From Umbelopsis ramanniana AG (Eukaryota; Mucoromycota; Umbelopsidomycetes; Umbelopsidales; Umbelopsidaceae), in assembly GCF_025399195.1 (NCBI RefSeq), contig NW_026252089.1, positions 682,001 to 746,000 on the forward strand: a stretch of DNA of 64,000 nt, given 5' to 3'. Below the pieces are notes generated by a model. The model was not told the origin of the DNA. It saw only the letters and a list, made by a program, of their open reading frames with translations, and made no database searches. How positions within the stretch are numbered: position 1 is the stretch's first letter; the number at the start of each line of letters is the position of its first letter. Below are positions 11,401 through 22,932 of the stretch, piece by piece. The translations under genes and the position numbers were made by a program.

Positions 11401-14400
11401 CGAAGAAAGATGGTGGATTGAAGTTAGGTGGAGCATGTGGTGAAGTCACACCACTTGGATTATTTTGTGTGGAGATACTTGACGTGTTGCTCGACCGTCG
11501 CTCATTGGTATTGTTTGGTAAAGAGTCTGTTCGAGGAAGGTAATCTGCAGGCAAAGGTGGATTTTTGGCAGAACTGTCAAACATTTGAATATGGGTATTA
11601 TTGGCATTTGGATTGATCAAATGAAGTGGCATGTTGGTAGATTGCAATGGAACCATGCCTTGGCCTGCATTACTTCCTAGTGCGGTGCCTTGCGGAAGAT
11701 CGGAAGCAGCATTGGCCATGACGGTGGGAGTAACAACAGTTTGTGCTTGCGGACCGAGTGCCAAGTGCAGAGCTACGCCTGGAGCAGAGTAAGGTTCAGG
11801 GAACGTTTCAAGCAAATTGGACGAACAATTCAACATTTGAAGAGCAGAGCATAACCAAATTTCCTTTGGCAAAGTTTTCAAATTGTTCTTTTGCAGGTCC
11901 AAGCTCTTGAGTTGACCGAGTTTTGCAATCTCGACAGGAACACTAGACAACAGGTTGTTTTGCACTGATAGCTTGCTGAGCATTCGCAATTCGCCGATGC
12001 TAGACGGCAATGAGTTCAAAGTATTGTTGTCTAGAACTAAGATCTCGATAGCTGTCACTTGCGAAAACATGTCTTCCGGCAAAGAAGAGAGTTTGCAGCT
12101 CGAAATATTCAGCTCAGTTAGCACTGATCCTGTCATACCAGGGAATCCTTCAATCTGCCTAGGTATACCAGTCGTATCTTCAGTGGTGGGTTGATTGGGA
12201 GGACTCAAGTTGAACTGTGTGAGGTGGTTCTTGCACATTTTGAGTTGTCGCAGGTTTTTGAATTCGTTGTTAACGATGCTCACGGCATTGTAATCAACAA
12301 ATAGAATCTCCAAACTTGGTAAGCAGCTCAAGACCTCCATATCAGTGATCAAATTTTGCCGTATATCCAGCTCTTTCAAGCGTGCCAAAAATCGAAAGCT
12401 TTGAGGCAGTTGGCCAGTCAATTGATTTGCCACCGCCCACATACGAACTAAATTGACTAAAGATCCAATCTCGGATGGGAAATCGGTGATTTTGTTGAAG
12501 CTGACGTCTAAATCCAACAAGCTTGTGATTTGGCAAATGATAGTTGGAAATTCGGTGAAGGAATTGTTAGAGATGTTGAGGGTAGTCAAGTGCTTGAAGT
12601 TGGCAAACGACGGTGGCAGAGAGTCCAGACAATTGTTAAAGGCAGTCAAGGACGTCAAATGTTCCAATTGTTCCAACTGAGCATGTTGTAATTCGCGTAG
12701 TCGGTTACTGGATATATTGAGTTGCTCCAACGATCGGATGTATCGAACCGAAGGCGGGATCATAACATAGTCGTTGTTTATCAGCCGAAGAACCCGCAAA
12801 CTGGTGCACATTTGAACAAAATCGATGGGTATTTCGATCAAAAGGTTTTTGCTAACATCCAGTTGCTCAATGCGAGCAGCATGACGGTAGAGGAAAATAG
12901 GAATGGCTGGTAGATTGCATGCTTGTAGATCCACGTGTTGATAGTTGCCAAAATCGAGCTCTTCTTCTTGTAATGTATGAGCGACGATAGGTCCAAATGT
13001 AAACCGTACCAAGTAAGAATTGTCCTCTCTGCCAACATCCTCTATTCTATCTAGATCAGTATACCCAATCTGCTCCAACAACTGCTTTTGAATCTGCAAG
13101 GGTCGCTCATTTGGAGCCAAGATACGTTCTGAACAAAATGTAAGGTAAGCGATCTAGGGTGGTTTTTAAACGATATGATTTTTCTAAGCTTACCTAGTTT
13201 ATGCCGACGCATGCGAAGGCCATATTTACTAATGTCGGGCAAAAAGAACTTTCCAGCCAGTCGGGTGACAAGCTCGCTTGCTTGTGTATGCAAAGGCACT
13301 TGCAACGTTGTGAACGTCCCATCTGGTCTAAAAATTCGAATACAGTACTAAGGGAGAGAGAAATGGATCAGTACATATGAACGTGGGCCGTTCAAACATA
13401 ACATATCAACTCACATTTTTACGACTATGCTCCCATTTCTCTTGGTCGACGGTTGAGAAGCCTTCCTCATCTTCCGGCTCTTTGTCGTAAGACTCAATAG
13501 GTGTGCTTGTACCAGGATACCGCGTGGAAAAGGACGGAGCGGGTTGGACTGCCCAACTGTCAGGAGGTAACCATGCTTCTGTATCACTGCTATAGACTGA
13601 GCTGGCGAAAAATGATTCTGGGTGCTAAAGAAATGAGAGCAGCATTTAGTTAAAGACATGATCGCCCCAATGCTTCTGAAACACTGGGGAATTGAATAAG
13701 GCAATTTTACTCACCAAAGTTGATTGGCTGCCTTGATTTGAATGATACTCAGTGTTGACTATGCCTTCCATGCTATCAAAATTCTGATCCACTGTATCCA
13801 CAATGTTAGTATATTATGCTGCATGCAATGTTCGAGATTTAAACTTCAAACACCAGCTATGGCTGTCATCCTTACATTCGGTTTCCTATCAAAAGACAAT
13901 GGTGAGTCAACATGAAGCAAGATCAGATATTCGCTCTATGATAAAAATCTTACTCTTCCATCCTTGAAAGCTGGTATATCTCCTTTTTCAGATCGTCTTT
14001 TGCTAGCAGCCGTACCTTGATTGCGTTTTGGTGGAACCGCATAGAAATGAGGGCCCCATTGCGGCGCAAAGTAGGCTTCATCATTGGGTGTGAAACTAGA
14101 TATGGAATGAAATGTATCGGAAGAGCCATCGGATCGTTTGCGGTTCGCAGTAGGTGGTGGATTAGGCGTAGATGAGCCTGATGAGAATAACGGGATCGAT
14201 GCACTGGAAGAGTTTGGTGTCATCATCATCGTATTCAAATTTGAATGACCTTTGATAGAGAGAATAAGGAAACCACCAAAAGTTTTCAGTGGGTGGGATT
14301 CATGAGCACTCATCCACCACCAGAGTAAGCTTACTTTTCTTTTTGCCAAATCGACCAAACAAATGTCGCTTCTTATGAGGAGCGTGTGTTTCTGTGAAAA

Positions 14401-15002
14401 GTAATAACCGAGATTAGATAAAGCAAATGGTGATAGCTCAATGCGGGGGGCAGCAGAACAGGAGAAGCTAGAAAAAGAGGGGCGGGCGGGAGAATTCAGA
14501 TAATAAGGATAGAGAAAGAATAAGTAACGAACCGGTAGGCTGCTCAATCTGCCGATGTTCACCAGAATTGCTTCTGCTCAAAGGTTTTGGTGGTTCTGCA
14601 CCAATTTGTCGACCTCCCCTGGGATACTGTACTTCTTGTTTCCTGGTAGGGCTGGATGAACGTGATTGTGGATTGACCATTTCTGCTGGATTATCCAAAG
14701 ATCTTCTCCGTGGCAAATGTTGATGACGGGCAAAAGGGTTCCGGAGATGGGAATGCGTAGATACAGATGGAGTTGGGTGGACTGTTGGATGATTACAATT
14801 ATGATGAGCGGGTTAAGATCTCGAAATGACGTTGGACCTTTCACAGTGTGGTATTTTTACCTTGTGGAGCAAGCAGCGTGTGGTTGGTCGGAGTGCGTGT
14901 GGATTTACTCTGGGTTGGGACTTCATTAGGCGATGCTGATAGATCCCAGGACATACTACTAGTATGCTTCCTCCCCATTTTACCAGCCGACGTATCAGTC
15001 AT
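8449..15002 (-). CDS. CYR1: Adenylate cyclase, fungal multidomain type
   Basis: Eleven exons (15002-14861, 14781-14533, 14391-14335, 14249-13954, 13885-13876, 13791-13715, 13624-13415, 13347-13194, 13128-11010, 10943-8702, 8628-8449) give 1911 residues. In order these are a low-complexity N-terminus with a basic patch (KKRHLFGRFGKKK), a Ras-association domain at about 345-440, and a long leucine-rich repeat block at about 450-1120. A PP2C-like domain at about 1165-1420 (VGDALAVIS) and a class III cyclase at about 1498-1680 (VFTDIKNSTLLWE, DYFGPVVNKAGRI) follow, then a helical tail. It makes cAMP from ATP and is activated by Ras at the membrane, upstream of PKA in growth and dimorphism. The aspartates needed for metal binding are present. 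Exon 5 is only 10 nt, and exon 2 uses a weak GTTCGT donor. Confidence 0.95.
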
Positions 15003-15161
15003 TGCAAGGTGGAAGAAAGGATAGGGAACGTGTTTAACGAAGCTGGGGGGGAGAAGGGAAGTTTATTTTTTTTTTTTTATGCGTGAAAAACGGTTTTGCT
15101 GTAAAAAAAAATTTGGGCTGATGGAAAAAAATATAATTGAGATGAAAATGCTCACCTATTG

Positions 15162-15162
<1 letters not shown>

Positions 15163-15192
<30 letters not shown>
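15163..15192. repeat. TTA trinucleotide microsatellite
   Basis: About nine tandem ATT/TTA units in the upstream region of adenylate cyclase, about 160 bp before its start codon. Likely length-polymorphic. Confidence 0.9.
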
Positions 15193-15267
15193 GAAGAACG
15201 GTGTGGTAAAAGAATATTACATGAACGCGTAGGTTATCGTCTGTTGCTATCCTGCGCTATAGAATGT

Positions 15268-17636
15268 CTAAACGTGACCCATTACTACTGAGAAGCGTAA
15301 AGCTGTCGGTGTTTGCATGCCAGGTGCATTGCGTGTCATCTCCGCATCAGGGCTCACTCCTTGATGGTCGTCTACAGTGGATGGCCGGTCACTGTACAGA
15401 CTGGTGCTCTTCCAGCCCTAAAGATGTAATATATAATTTAGTCTCAATTACATCTATTTAAAAAAACAAAACAAGGTCCACTTACCCAGCTTTGAGAGAC
15501 CTTGAATTCATCCGGACAACTTTGGAATAAGGTCAAGGCTTGCTTTGGTCCTCGTGCAGGACAGAATATTTTAAACCAAGTACGAACACATTTACGTCTG
15601 TCACTGTAGCCGGCAGAGTTCGCCGAAGACGAATCGCTTCTCACTCGTGCATGCTCAGCATTGCCGCCTTGCTCACCTACCGCTGCTCCGGTATGGCCGC
15701 CAAATCCCGTAGTCAAAGGAATAGACTGGCGGTGCAGATAGATGCCTAAAAGTGGACCTTTTCGCTGAGATTTGTGCTTTTGAATATACATGTTCCAGTT
15801 GGACCTAAGAAATAGCTTGTTAATATCGTCATGATGATAACTAAACTCCGGCGCTGTTCTGTTATCTTCTATTTCATTGTCCTCTTGCTTACCCGGCATA
15901 AAACACATTTTTAGAATAGACCTTGACATTGGGCTTAAGCTGGGCAACATCATTAAATTCAACACTGAAGCGAAAGGGGGGATATTTTGAATAGCTTTTT
16001 GCAAAGGTTTCGGTGGGATTGGTGGCAATGCTGAAAGTTGATGGGTTTGGCATAGGCTTTAGGCTGGATGACATTGACTTCTGGCCAATAGCCTGTGATA
16101 AGGCGGACTCTCCTGTGGAGTTCGTCGTGTCGTCACTAGGGATAGCGTATCGAACTTTTGTATGATCGTCCATGGTTTCGTGATGGCTAGAACTAGTTAC
16201 CCCGAGATCGGTATCCCTTTCATTCGCAGATTCAATGCGGGATCGCAACTCTATTTGCTGCCACAGGGCATCCTTGAGAACATGGTCTGGTACATATCGT
16301 TGTCCTGTGATTTCATCTCTGTCTTTTCTTATTTTTTCCAGTTGGTCAAAATTCATATGGGTATAAAAGATCGAATTAGAAAATATATCTTCATAAACAG
16401 CTTCATGTTCCTCGTTCAAGTAATCGATGGCAGCTGGACTCATTCCCTTTGAATGCATCTCCGAGGCTGACTTGTCGCTTAGGCCACTTTGTCGACGACT
16501 TCGAGAATACGACATACTGGATATGGAATGTTCAAGATTTTCTCGTGATGGAGCCCACGACCTTGTCTTTTCTTGTTGTTGTTGGCTATAGAGCCTACGC
16601 TGTTCAGAAATGACCTGAATGGCAAATCTATACCGATCGAATTCACTAGAAAAAAAAACACAAAAACAAACAGATATTGAGATACGATGATCTTCAACAC
16701 AATGAAGCAAGTATTTGAAGCCCAAGCTAACCTGGGTACCCAGAAAGCGTCACTTTCAATCAACTTTTGAAGCCAGTCCACTGGCATTTGGGCGATAGAC
16801 AGGCGATCCATATTCCAGGCTTCCCTGCACAGGAACGTGAGCACAGCTTCCAGAATCCTGCTGCTGCCGTGCAACGCATACTGATCAGCGAATATGAGAT
16901 AATCAACGACGTTATTTTCTTGTAGATCGCTCGTGATGAAATGATAACAATGGTCGCATAGTTGTTCTAATTGAAGATAGGAACATGTAGCCAAAATATG
17001 GCGGACATTACTGTGATTGATATCCGGGTCATTCATTTTGCCATAGAGTCGGGCCAAGACAAATTCAAATGAATCAGCTGTAATATAGGCATTGGATTCG
17101 TCAAAATGAAGTGTAACAATGCCTGAAGAAGCTTCACGAAAATTGCCATTCAACAAGGTGGAGAAATATGGATTTTGATCCAGAATTAAACGGTGAAGCT
17201 TATAATGTTTTTTCCATGCCGGCACAGATACAGTAACATCACTTCCAACGCCGTCGATGAATCCCCTTGAAAAGATATGCATACATAAATTCAGGGACTG
17301 CTGGTGCCAGTCGTAACCGGTTACTGAGGACCCAGTTGCTGGTGTATTAGCACTGCTGTCTGGAGTAGTGGAAGAACTTGCTGTGTCAGTTATTTTATGC
17401 GTCCGTTCCAGTGGAGCATCCACTGAAGCATTTGAGATAAGTCTTCTTGTTGTGGTTGCTGCGCTGGGCATCAATGGTAGCATTGGGGGATTCGATTCCG
17501 TCCTGCGTCGTGAGGACGGAGTAGGCGGTGGCGATGTATCCATGGCATCATTAGAGGAGCTGGACGAATCAGGTCGGCTAAGCGATAGCTCGGAGACCAA
17601 GGTTTCTATGGAAGATAAGCTTGCTCTAGCGGCCAT
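15268..17636 (-). CDS. BTB/POZ-domain protein
   Basis: Exons 17636-16732, 16645-15893, 15804-15486 and 15417-15268 give 708 residues. A Ser/Thr/Pro-rich N-terminus of about 110 residues is followed by a BTB fold at about 128-235 (SDVTVSVPAWKKHYKLHRLIL, then NPYFSTLLNGNF) and a BACK-like helical stretch. The region at 300-520 is polar. The C-terminal part holds FRFSVEFNDV and a WNMYIQKHK segment with an ISKxxG-like layout resembling a ligand-binding beta domain. BTB proteins of this shape often act as dimeric adaptors, for example for cullin-3, but no partner can be read from the sequence. The fourth exon (ending RFSVVMGHV) is supported by frame and splice signals only. Divergent from the NIPA gene. 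Confidence 0.8.
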
Positions 17637-18190
17637 GACTAGGACCCTGAGGTTGTATTCGGGAATAGGTCAAAACAACAGAAGTGTGACAAAAGAGGTG
17701 ACGTTCTCCGTTATGCTAAAAAAAAAAATAAAAAAAATAACAATCTCCAAAGACCAATCTAAGAAACCACTCTCACCACCTTGAATTACAGCATATCTTC
17801 TCCTTTGATTCGATATAATTGAAAAAATATCTTTGGTTTCATCGCGGTGCTAATAATGCTTTCGAAAAGTTAGGAAGTGGGAACCGCTCTGGCAAACATC
17901 TAATTTTGGAAATGGCCCGGACAAACATTGCCGTCTGACTGACCCACGTTTGATGTCTGTTATGCGACATAAGACAACGATAAAGATATTGAATATGTAA
18001 AGAAGTGCTGTAACAGCTTTAAGACACCTTTCTTTCATGCTGCGTTCCCTGCCGCTAAGCATATTTTTATTCGCGGGTCTATGAGTTGTGGCGCGATTCA
18101 GGCACCGCCGGGCTTTTAGTTGCCACAGCCTCGCCTCTCAACAAAACTGTGCTTCCCTTCCATTTTCCTCATCATTAACCGATCACCGTC
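17637..18190. promoter_or_regulatory. Divergent promoter BTB / NIPA
   Basis: 554 bp between opposite start codons. An A-rich tract lies at 17719-17740. No open frame with coding character is seen. Confidence 0.45.
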
Positions 18191-20281
18191 ATGAGCTCCA
18201 ATTCATCCACATCGCCGTTTACTGGCGGTGCTGATACCAGTGGATCTCTTTATAAGGTCATTGGTGTGTCCCTGGCTATAGCTTCTGGTACGTGGATAAA
18301 GTCACCTGAGTGGGTCTCGGCTGCCTCTAAACTGACTGGAAAATTTTATCCACAGGTGTATTTATTGGATCTAGCTTTGTTTTCAAGAAGAAGGGTCTGA
18401 TTAGTTCAACCGAAAAATCGGGTAAGATATAAAAGAACATGGAGCGGTCAGTGGACATCATTCTAAACGCAGAGTGCATTATGTAGGCGGTGTAGCAGGA
18501 GAAGGTCACAGTTATCTCAAATCTCCTATGTGGTGGACGGGAATGATACTCAGTAAGCTATATGTTCGAGAAACTGCATAGGATGGGCTGAGCAAGCTAG
18601 GTCTCACATATTTTTGTACTTTTTTTTTCCAGTGATTATTGGAGAACTGTGCAATTTCATTGCCTATGCCTTTACCATCGCCATCCTAGTTACACCTCTT
18701 GGCGCGCTGAGTGTTGTGATTAGGTAGGTCAAAAATATCAAAATGGAAGACTAAATTTAAATGGCCGATGCTAAACCAAAATCAAATTTCCTCTCAGTGC
18801 GGTTCTTTCATCGATCTTTTTAAAGGAACGGTTGTCATTTCAGGGCAAAGTGGGTTGCTTTCAATGCATTATAGGTGCCGTTGTGATTGTGCTACATGCC
18901 CCACAACAAAGCTCTTCGGATACAGGCATCGATGCCTTTCAAAAACAATTTTTGTCTGTCGCATTTCTCGTATACTTTGGTCTATGTATCCTCATATCCG
19001 GTATTTTAGTCTTCTGGGCTGGTCCTAGGTGGGGAAAGAAGAATATGTTGGTATACATTACGGTGTGTTCTCTCATTGGATCTATTTCTGTGGTCTGCAC
19101 TCAAGGTCTCGGGGCTGCCATTATTCACTCTATCACAATCGAGAATGAATTCAATCGACCGTTCTTATATATACTAATGGCCATCGTTGTCGTTACTCTG
19201 CTTACTGAGATCAACTACCTGAACAAAGCCCTTAACTTATTCAACACCGCACTAGTAACTCCTACGTACTATGTCACCTTCACCACCCTCACCATTGTCA
19301 GCTCAGCCGTATTGTATGGAGGCTTTCAAGCCTCGGGTGCGGATATCGCCACCGTTGTGATGGGATTCCTTATTATCTGCTCTGGAGTTGCATTACTTCA
19401 CCATTCAAAGAGTCAGCCTACTCAAACGGCCGTGGTAGATAGTGAAGGAAACGTTCTGGAAATCATCAAGGATGAAAAGTATTTGGAAGAGGATGATGAA
19501 GATGATGATGACGATGCGGTTCCCGGTACTCAAACCCATCGATTCCGTTCGGCTCGTACAGCCCCACCTGGCCATTATGACCCTGGTCCAGCTGATCTTT
19601 TCCCTGCACCTTTTGTTGGCATCCAGCGGTATGCCACCACTACGCAACGAAACCGAGCATTGTCTACGAAATCAACAAAAGAGAAAAATGAAGATCGTCT
19701 GAAACGACATATTAGTCGACGGTATTCAACCAGAGTTACCTCACCAAATTCAGGAGCTGCTGTGGAGTTCTCTCATACTATATCTATGGGCAATACCAAT
19801 TCGGGTGAGGATGGCATTAGCAGAGAGAGGCGATGGATGCAAAACTTCCCGAACCGCAAATCTTCGACGTGGGATGATGAGGAGCAAACAAAGATACCAC
19901 TTGAAAAGCTAGATGATCAGATGGGTAAGTTTGGGTTTCGAGGTAAAGGAATCTTGAAAACAATCTGACCATATTAACCAAACCCATTTTACCTTTTTAC
20001 TAGTGCGCCACCAGCTTACTGATAGCCCTGTTCCTCCACCTCATGGCGCTGAAACCCTCATTCCCATTGATACACCGTATTCTACTGCTGGCCACCGAGA
20101 CCAAGACAAGATAGGACCAATTGCTTCCATGAAAAAGAAGATATCCAAGGAGTCTGATGGTGACCGTCAGGGTCTCGTATCCAAAGAATTTAGTGACGAC
20201 GAAGATTCACCGTTTGATTATACGCGCGAATATATGGATGACAACGATGACGAAGTGACCGGTCTCCGTCGCGGGCTGTAG
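18191..20281 (+). CDS. NIPA-family magnesium transporter
   Basis: Six exons (18191-18287, 18356-18421, 18487-18552, 18633-18723, 18798-19924, 20004-20281) give 574 residues. Family motifs are GVFIGSSFVFKKKGL, KSPMWWTGMILM, GELCNFIAYAF, LVTPLGALSVVISAVLS and FLKERLSFQGKVGC, which is the NIPA/DMT core with about nine membrane helices up to residue 320. Animal NIPA proteins carry magnesium at the plasma membrane and endosomes. After the membrane part comes a long cytosolic tail that is acidic (a run of Glu/Asp near 350), then basic and polar, ending in a DYTREYMDD-like acidic stretch. The tail is not part of the conserved core and may bind regulators. Substrate is by family; the tail is uncharacterised. 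Confidence 0.88.
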
Positions 20282-20579
20282 AATAAGGGACTTCCTTTCC
20301 CTTCATATCTCTCTAACTCCCTTTTTTTTTTTCAACTTGTACCATTATCTATAAGTTGCATGCACTCCATTGTAAGCATATACCATGTAGCAACAAATAA
20401 AACAACGCGCCTGATTGTATAGTCAAAACATGGAATTTAGTGTCGAAGAAAAAAAAAAGTGCTGAAAATTATATGGCCTATTAAATAAGGCAGCTATGAA
20501 GTCAAAAGCATATCGTTCTAGATCAAACTACTCTCTGTTTTCTTGTCCATTGATGTATTTATGGATAACTACTGTAGGC
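20282..20579. other. Convergent 3' flanks
   Basis: Untranslated DNA between the NIPA and ADF-H/PH genes, with a T-run near 20322 and AATAAA at about 20396. No gene is seen. Confidence 0.5.
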
Positions 20580-22229
20580 TCAAAAGGCGATACCAGCCGC
20601 CTTCTTAAGTGCGGTCACTAGCAGATCCGCTTCCTGCTTGCTTTCAACAAACATGTGGTAATAGCTATTTTGGAGGCGAATTTCAACAGCGTTGGGAATA
20701 CTGATATCGTGGTCTCCAATGAGGTGGCGAATTTGTGTTGTCTGGGGTGACAGTGGCAACACTTGAGCATTTCGCTGGTCCTAAAGATTGGATAGTTAAT
20801 ACATAGATCATGGAGCTAAATAGTTATTCTCATGTTCTTACCCCTTCGACACGATACAGTAGCATGTTGGAGCTTCCGATAGAAAAGAACCGGCGCTTCC
20901 AGAACTGCAAAAAGACACCGGTTAAATATAAGGACTCAGGAAGCTAATCAGCATCATTCTGGTATGGGACAACTTACTGGGCAGTTTTCATTCAATACCG
21001 AGACATAACCGGTCAAAAGAGTCTGTAAATGTATAACAAGGTTAGCTATTAATGATTTAATTGTAGAATAGAGGTAGTGCTAATGACTTACGTTTCCGTT
21101 GCGCTCAGCTTCTTCAAGTTGGCGCTTAAGAGCTGCTTGTGCTCGCTTTGCTTCTTCCTCTCTGGCTCTCTTCTCAGCTTCTTCCTGAGCAGCTTTTCGT
21201 TCCTGTTCTTCAATCTCCTGGCGCTTCTGCTCTTCAGCCAAGGCAAAGGCTCTTTTCTCTTCTTCTTCCTGTTCATGACGGATCCTCTCCTCCTCAAGCA
21301 ATTGCTCCTGTCGTTCTCTTTCTTCTTGCTGCTGTTTCAACTCTTCTTGATAACGCTCCTCGGCTTGGGTGGCATCCTCATGCTCGATGATTTCTGGCTC
21401 TTCACTGATGCCACTTTCGGGTGATGGTTGAGCATTTTCGGACGGTACGGGAGAAGAAGGTGTAAAACCAGCTGCACCACTCTGGATTCTCATTGAATTG
21501 CGCTTCGACATGGATTGTGGTCGAGAATTCGATTTTCCTGGAACTCTATTTTCGCCAACTTTCAGTTTAGTGTAAATGTTGGTGTCGCTGAGCTCACTGG
21601 GCAATGTTGCTGTCATTTGTGCGTTATGGACAGGCATCAGGGTTGCCACGGCCCGACCATGAACTAAGGCGCGGGCTACAATAAATAATAAAGCATTAAT
21701 GTGAATCACTGCCACGATGAGTGCTGGGACAGGATGTCTCACCTCTGCGAACTCCACTGTAAAATTAGATCAGTTCATGTAGTTAGTTCCAGTTATTCGG
21801 ATTAACCGTAGCTCATGTATAGAGAAGAATATATACCTGACTTGTTCTGATATATAGGTAATCAAAATGAATCGATCATCCAATCTAAGGAATCCAAAGA
21901 GAACCTCTTCCCTCAAATGGTCCCTGAATTCACTAATATATTTTTGAGCCAGTTATTGGCCTACAACTTTAATAAATTTTGCTACAACATATTTCTTATT
22001 GACAAAACTTCTTACCTCAATCCATTGGTACCTTTATCGTACAATGAAATTACATCTCGAGTATCATTGTAACCTAGGATGAGCCTTTTTTTGAGGAAAT
22101 GGTGAATTAGGCACTATGGAGGACAGATGAAGGCACATAGGAAGTCAAAAATTACCAGTCGGTTGGCTCATAGTCGATAATCTCGCTGTAAGCTTCCAGT
22201 ATCTTTGGATCCTGAAGATTGCAAGACAT
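20580..22229 (-). CDS. ADF-H / coiled-coil / PH-domain actin-associated protein
   Basis: Eight exons (22229-22156, 22084-22016, 21932-21837, 21756-21743, 21675-21092, 21022-20978, 20904-20842, 20780-20580) give 381 residues. Residues 1-125 match a coactosin-like ADF homology domain: IIDYEPTDWLILGYNDTRD, GFLRLDDRFILITYISEQV, and SGVRRARALVHGRAVATLMP. A Glu/Gln/Arg-rich coiled coil covers about 183-279 (EERERQEQLLEEERIRHEQ). Exons 6-8 form a compact PH fold: LLTGYVSVLNENCPFWKRRF, MLLYRVEG, and a C-terminal helix with EADLLVTALKKA. ADF-H domains of this type bind F-actin and PH domains bind phosphoinositides, so an actin-to-membrane linker is the likely role (inference). Exon 4 is only 14 nt and carries the conserved GVRR. 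Confidence 0.82.
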
Positions 22230-22681
22230 TTCAAGAGTATATTAAGTTGGAGAGGTGCAAGCTAAAGCTGATCTTTGGTTGCACAAGCTTCGATATTCAG
22301 TCGTACTGGCTCTCAAATTGCACAAGAATTTGCTTGTCACACCGTCGAAGTCTGAAAGACAACAGTCTCCTCTCCTAACTGACCCTGATATTTAAAGTAC
22401 AATGAATCAATTTATGCAGTCTGGTATTGCGAGACATTTAGAACCTGATATTAGTATTGAAATGATGAAAATTTGATAGAATGTAGGCAAAAGAGACGAA
22501 ATAAATATGTAGATGTATCCTCAGTGAATTGCCGCAGTAGACAACATTTGTTCTCGCAGTATGAAGAGCAAACATTATGAGAGCGAATTACTAATTTCAG
22601 TTTACTCTCTCGAAAAGTATAAATTGCCCTTTTTCCGACCTCTGCAGCTCATTCATCACTTCTATAATTACTTATAACCAT
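22230..22681. promoter_or_regulatory. Divergent promoter with TATA box at 22618-22624
   Basis: TATAAAT on the plus strand lies 58-64 bp before the ATG of the small basic peptide, which fits a start site with a short leader. The left part serves the ADF-H/PH gene on the other strand. Confidence 0.6.
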
Positions 22682-22822
22682 ATGTCAGCCATCGCGAAAT
22701 TCATCAAGTCTTTCAAAAACAAGACCGACCCCAATTCTTCTGGCCAGATGAAAGATACCAAAAAAGAAGTTAAAAAGGAGGCCCCTAAGCGAGTCAGGAC
22801 TGGCCATTTGAAATTTCGTTAG
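22682..22822 (+). CDS. Small basic peptide, 46 residues, unknown
   Basis: An intronless frame encoding 46 residues, beginning MSAIAKFIKSFKNKTDP and ending RTGHLKFR. About a third of the residues are Lys or Arg. The first 13 residues alternate hydrophobic and basic side chains as an amphipathic helix would, and the middle is Lys/Glu-rich. There is no signal peptide or membrane segment. A good TATA box, a clean 5' leader and AATAAA-type words at about 22896 argue for a real, strongly transcribed gene. I recognise no family. It could be a stress or spore peptide, or a nucleic-acid or membrane-binding peptide; these are guesses. It is convergent with the MATE gene. Confidence 0.5.
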   Translation: MSAIAKFIKSFKNKTDPNSSGQMKDTKKEVKKEAPKRVRTGHLKFR

Positions 22823-22932
22823 CTCCATCAAGTTTCGCAACTTGTCAATGACCCTATGCCATTTCAACTGTATCATAAAGAAATATACCATAATATGAAA
22901 TAAAATGCAACTATGGATTTATTTATATATGT

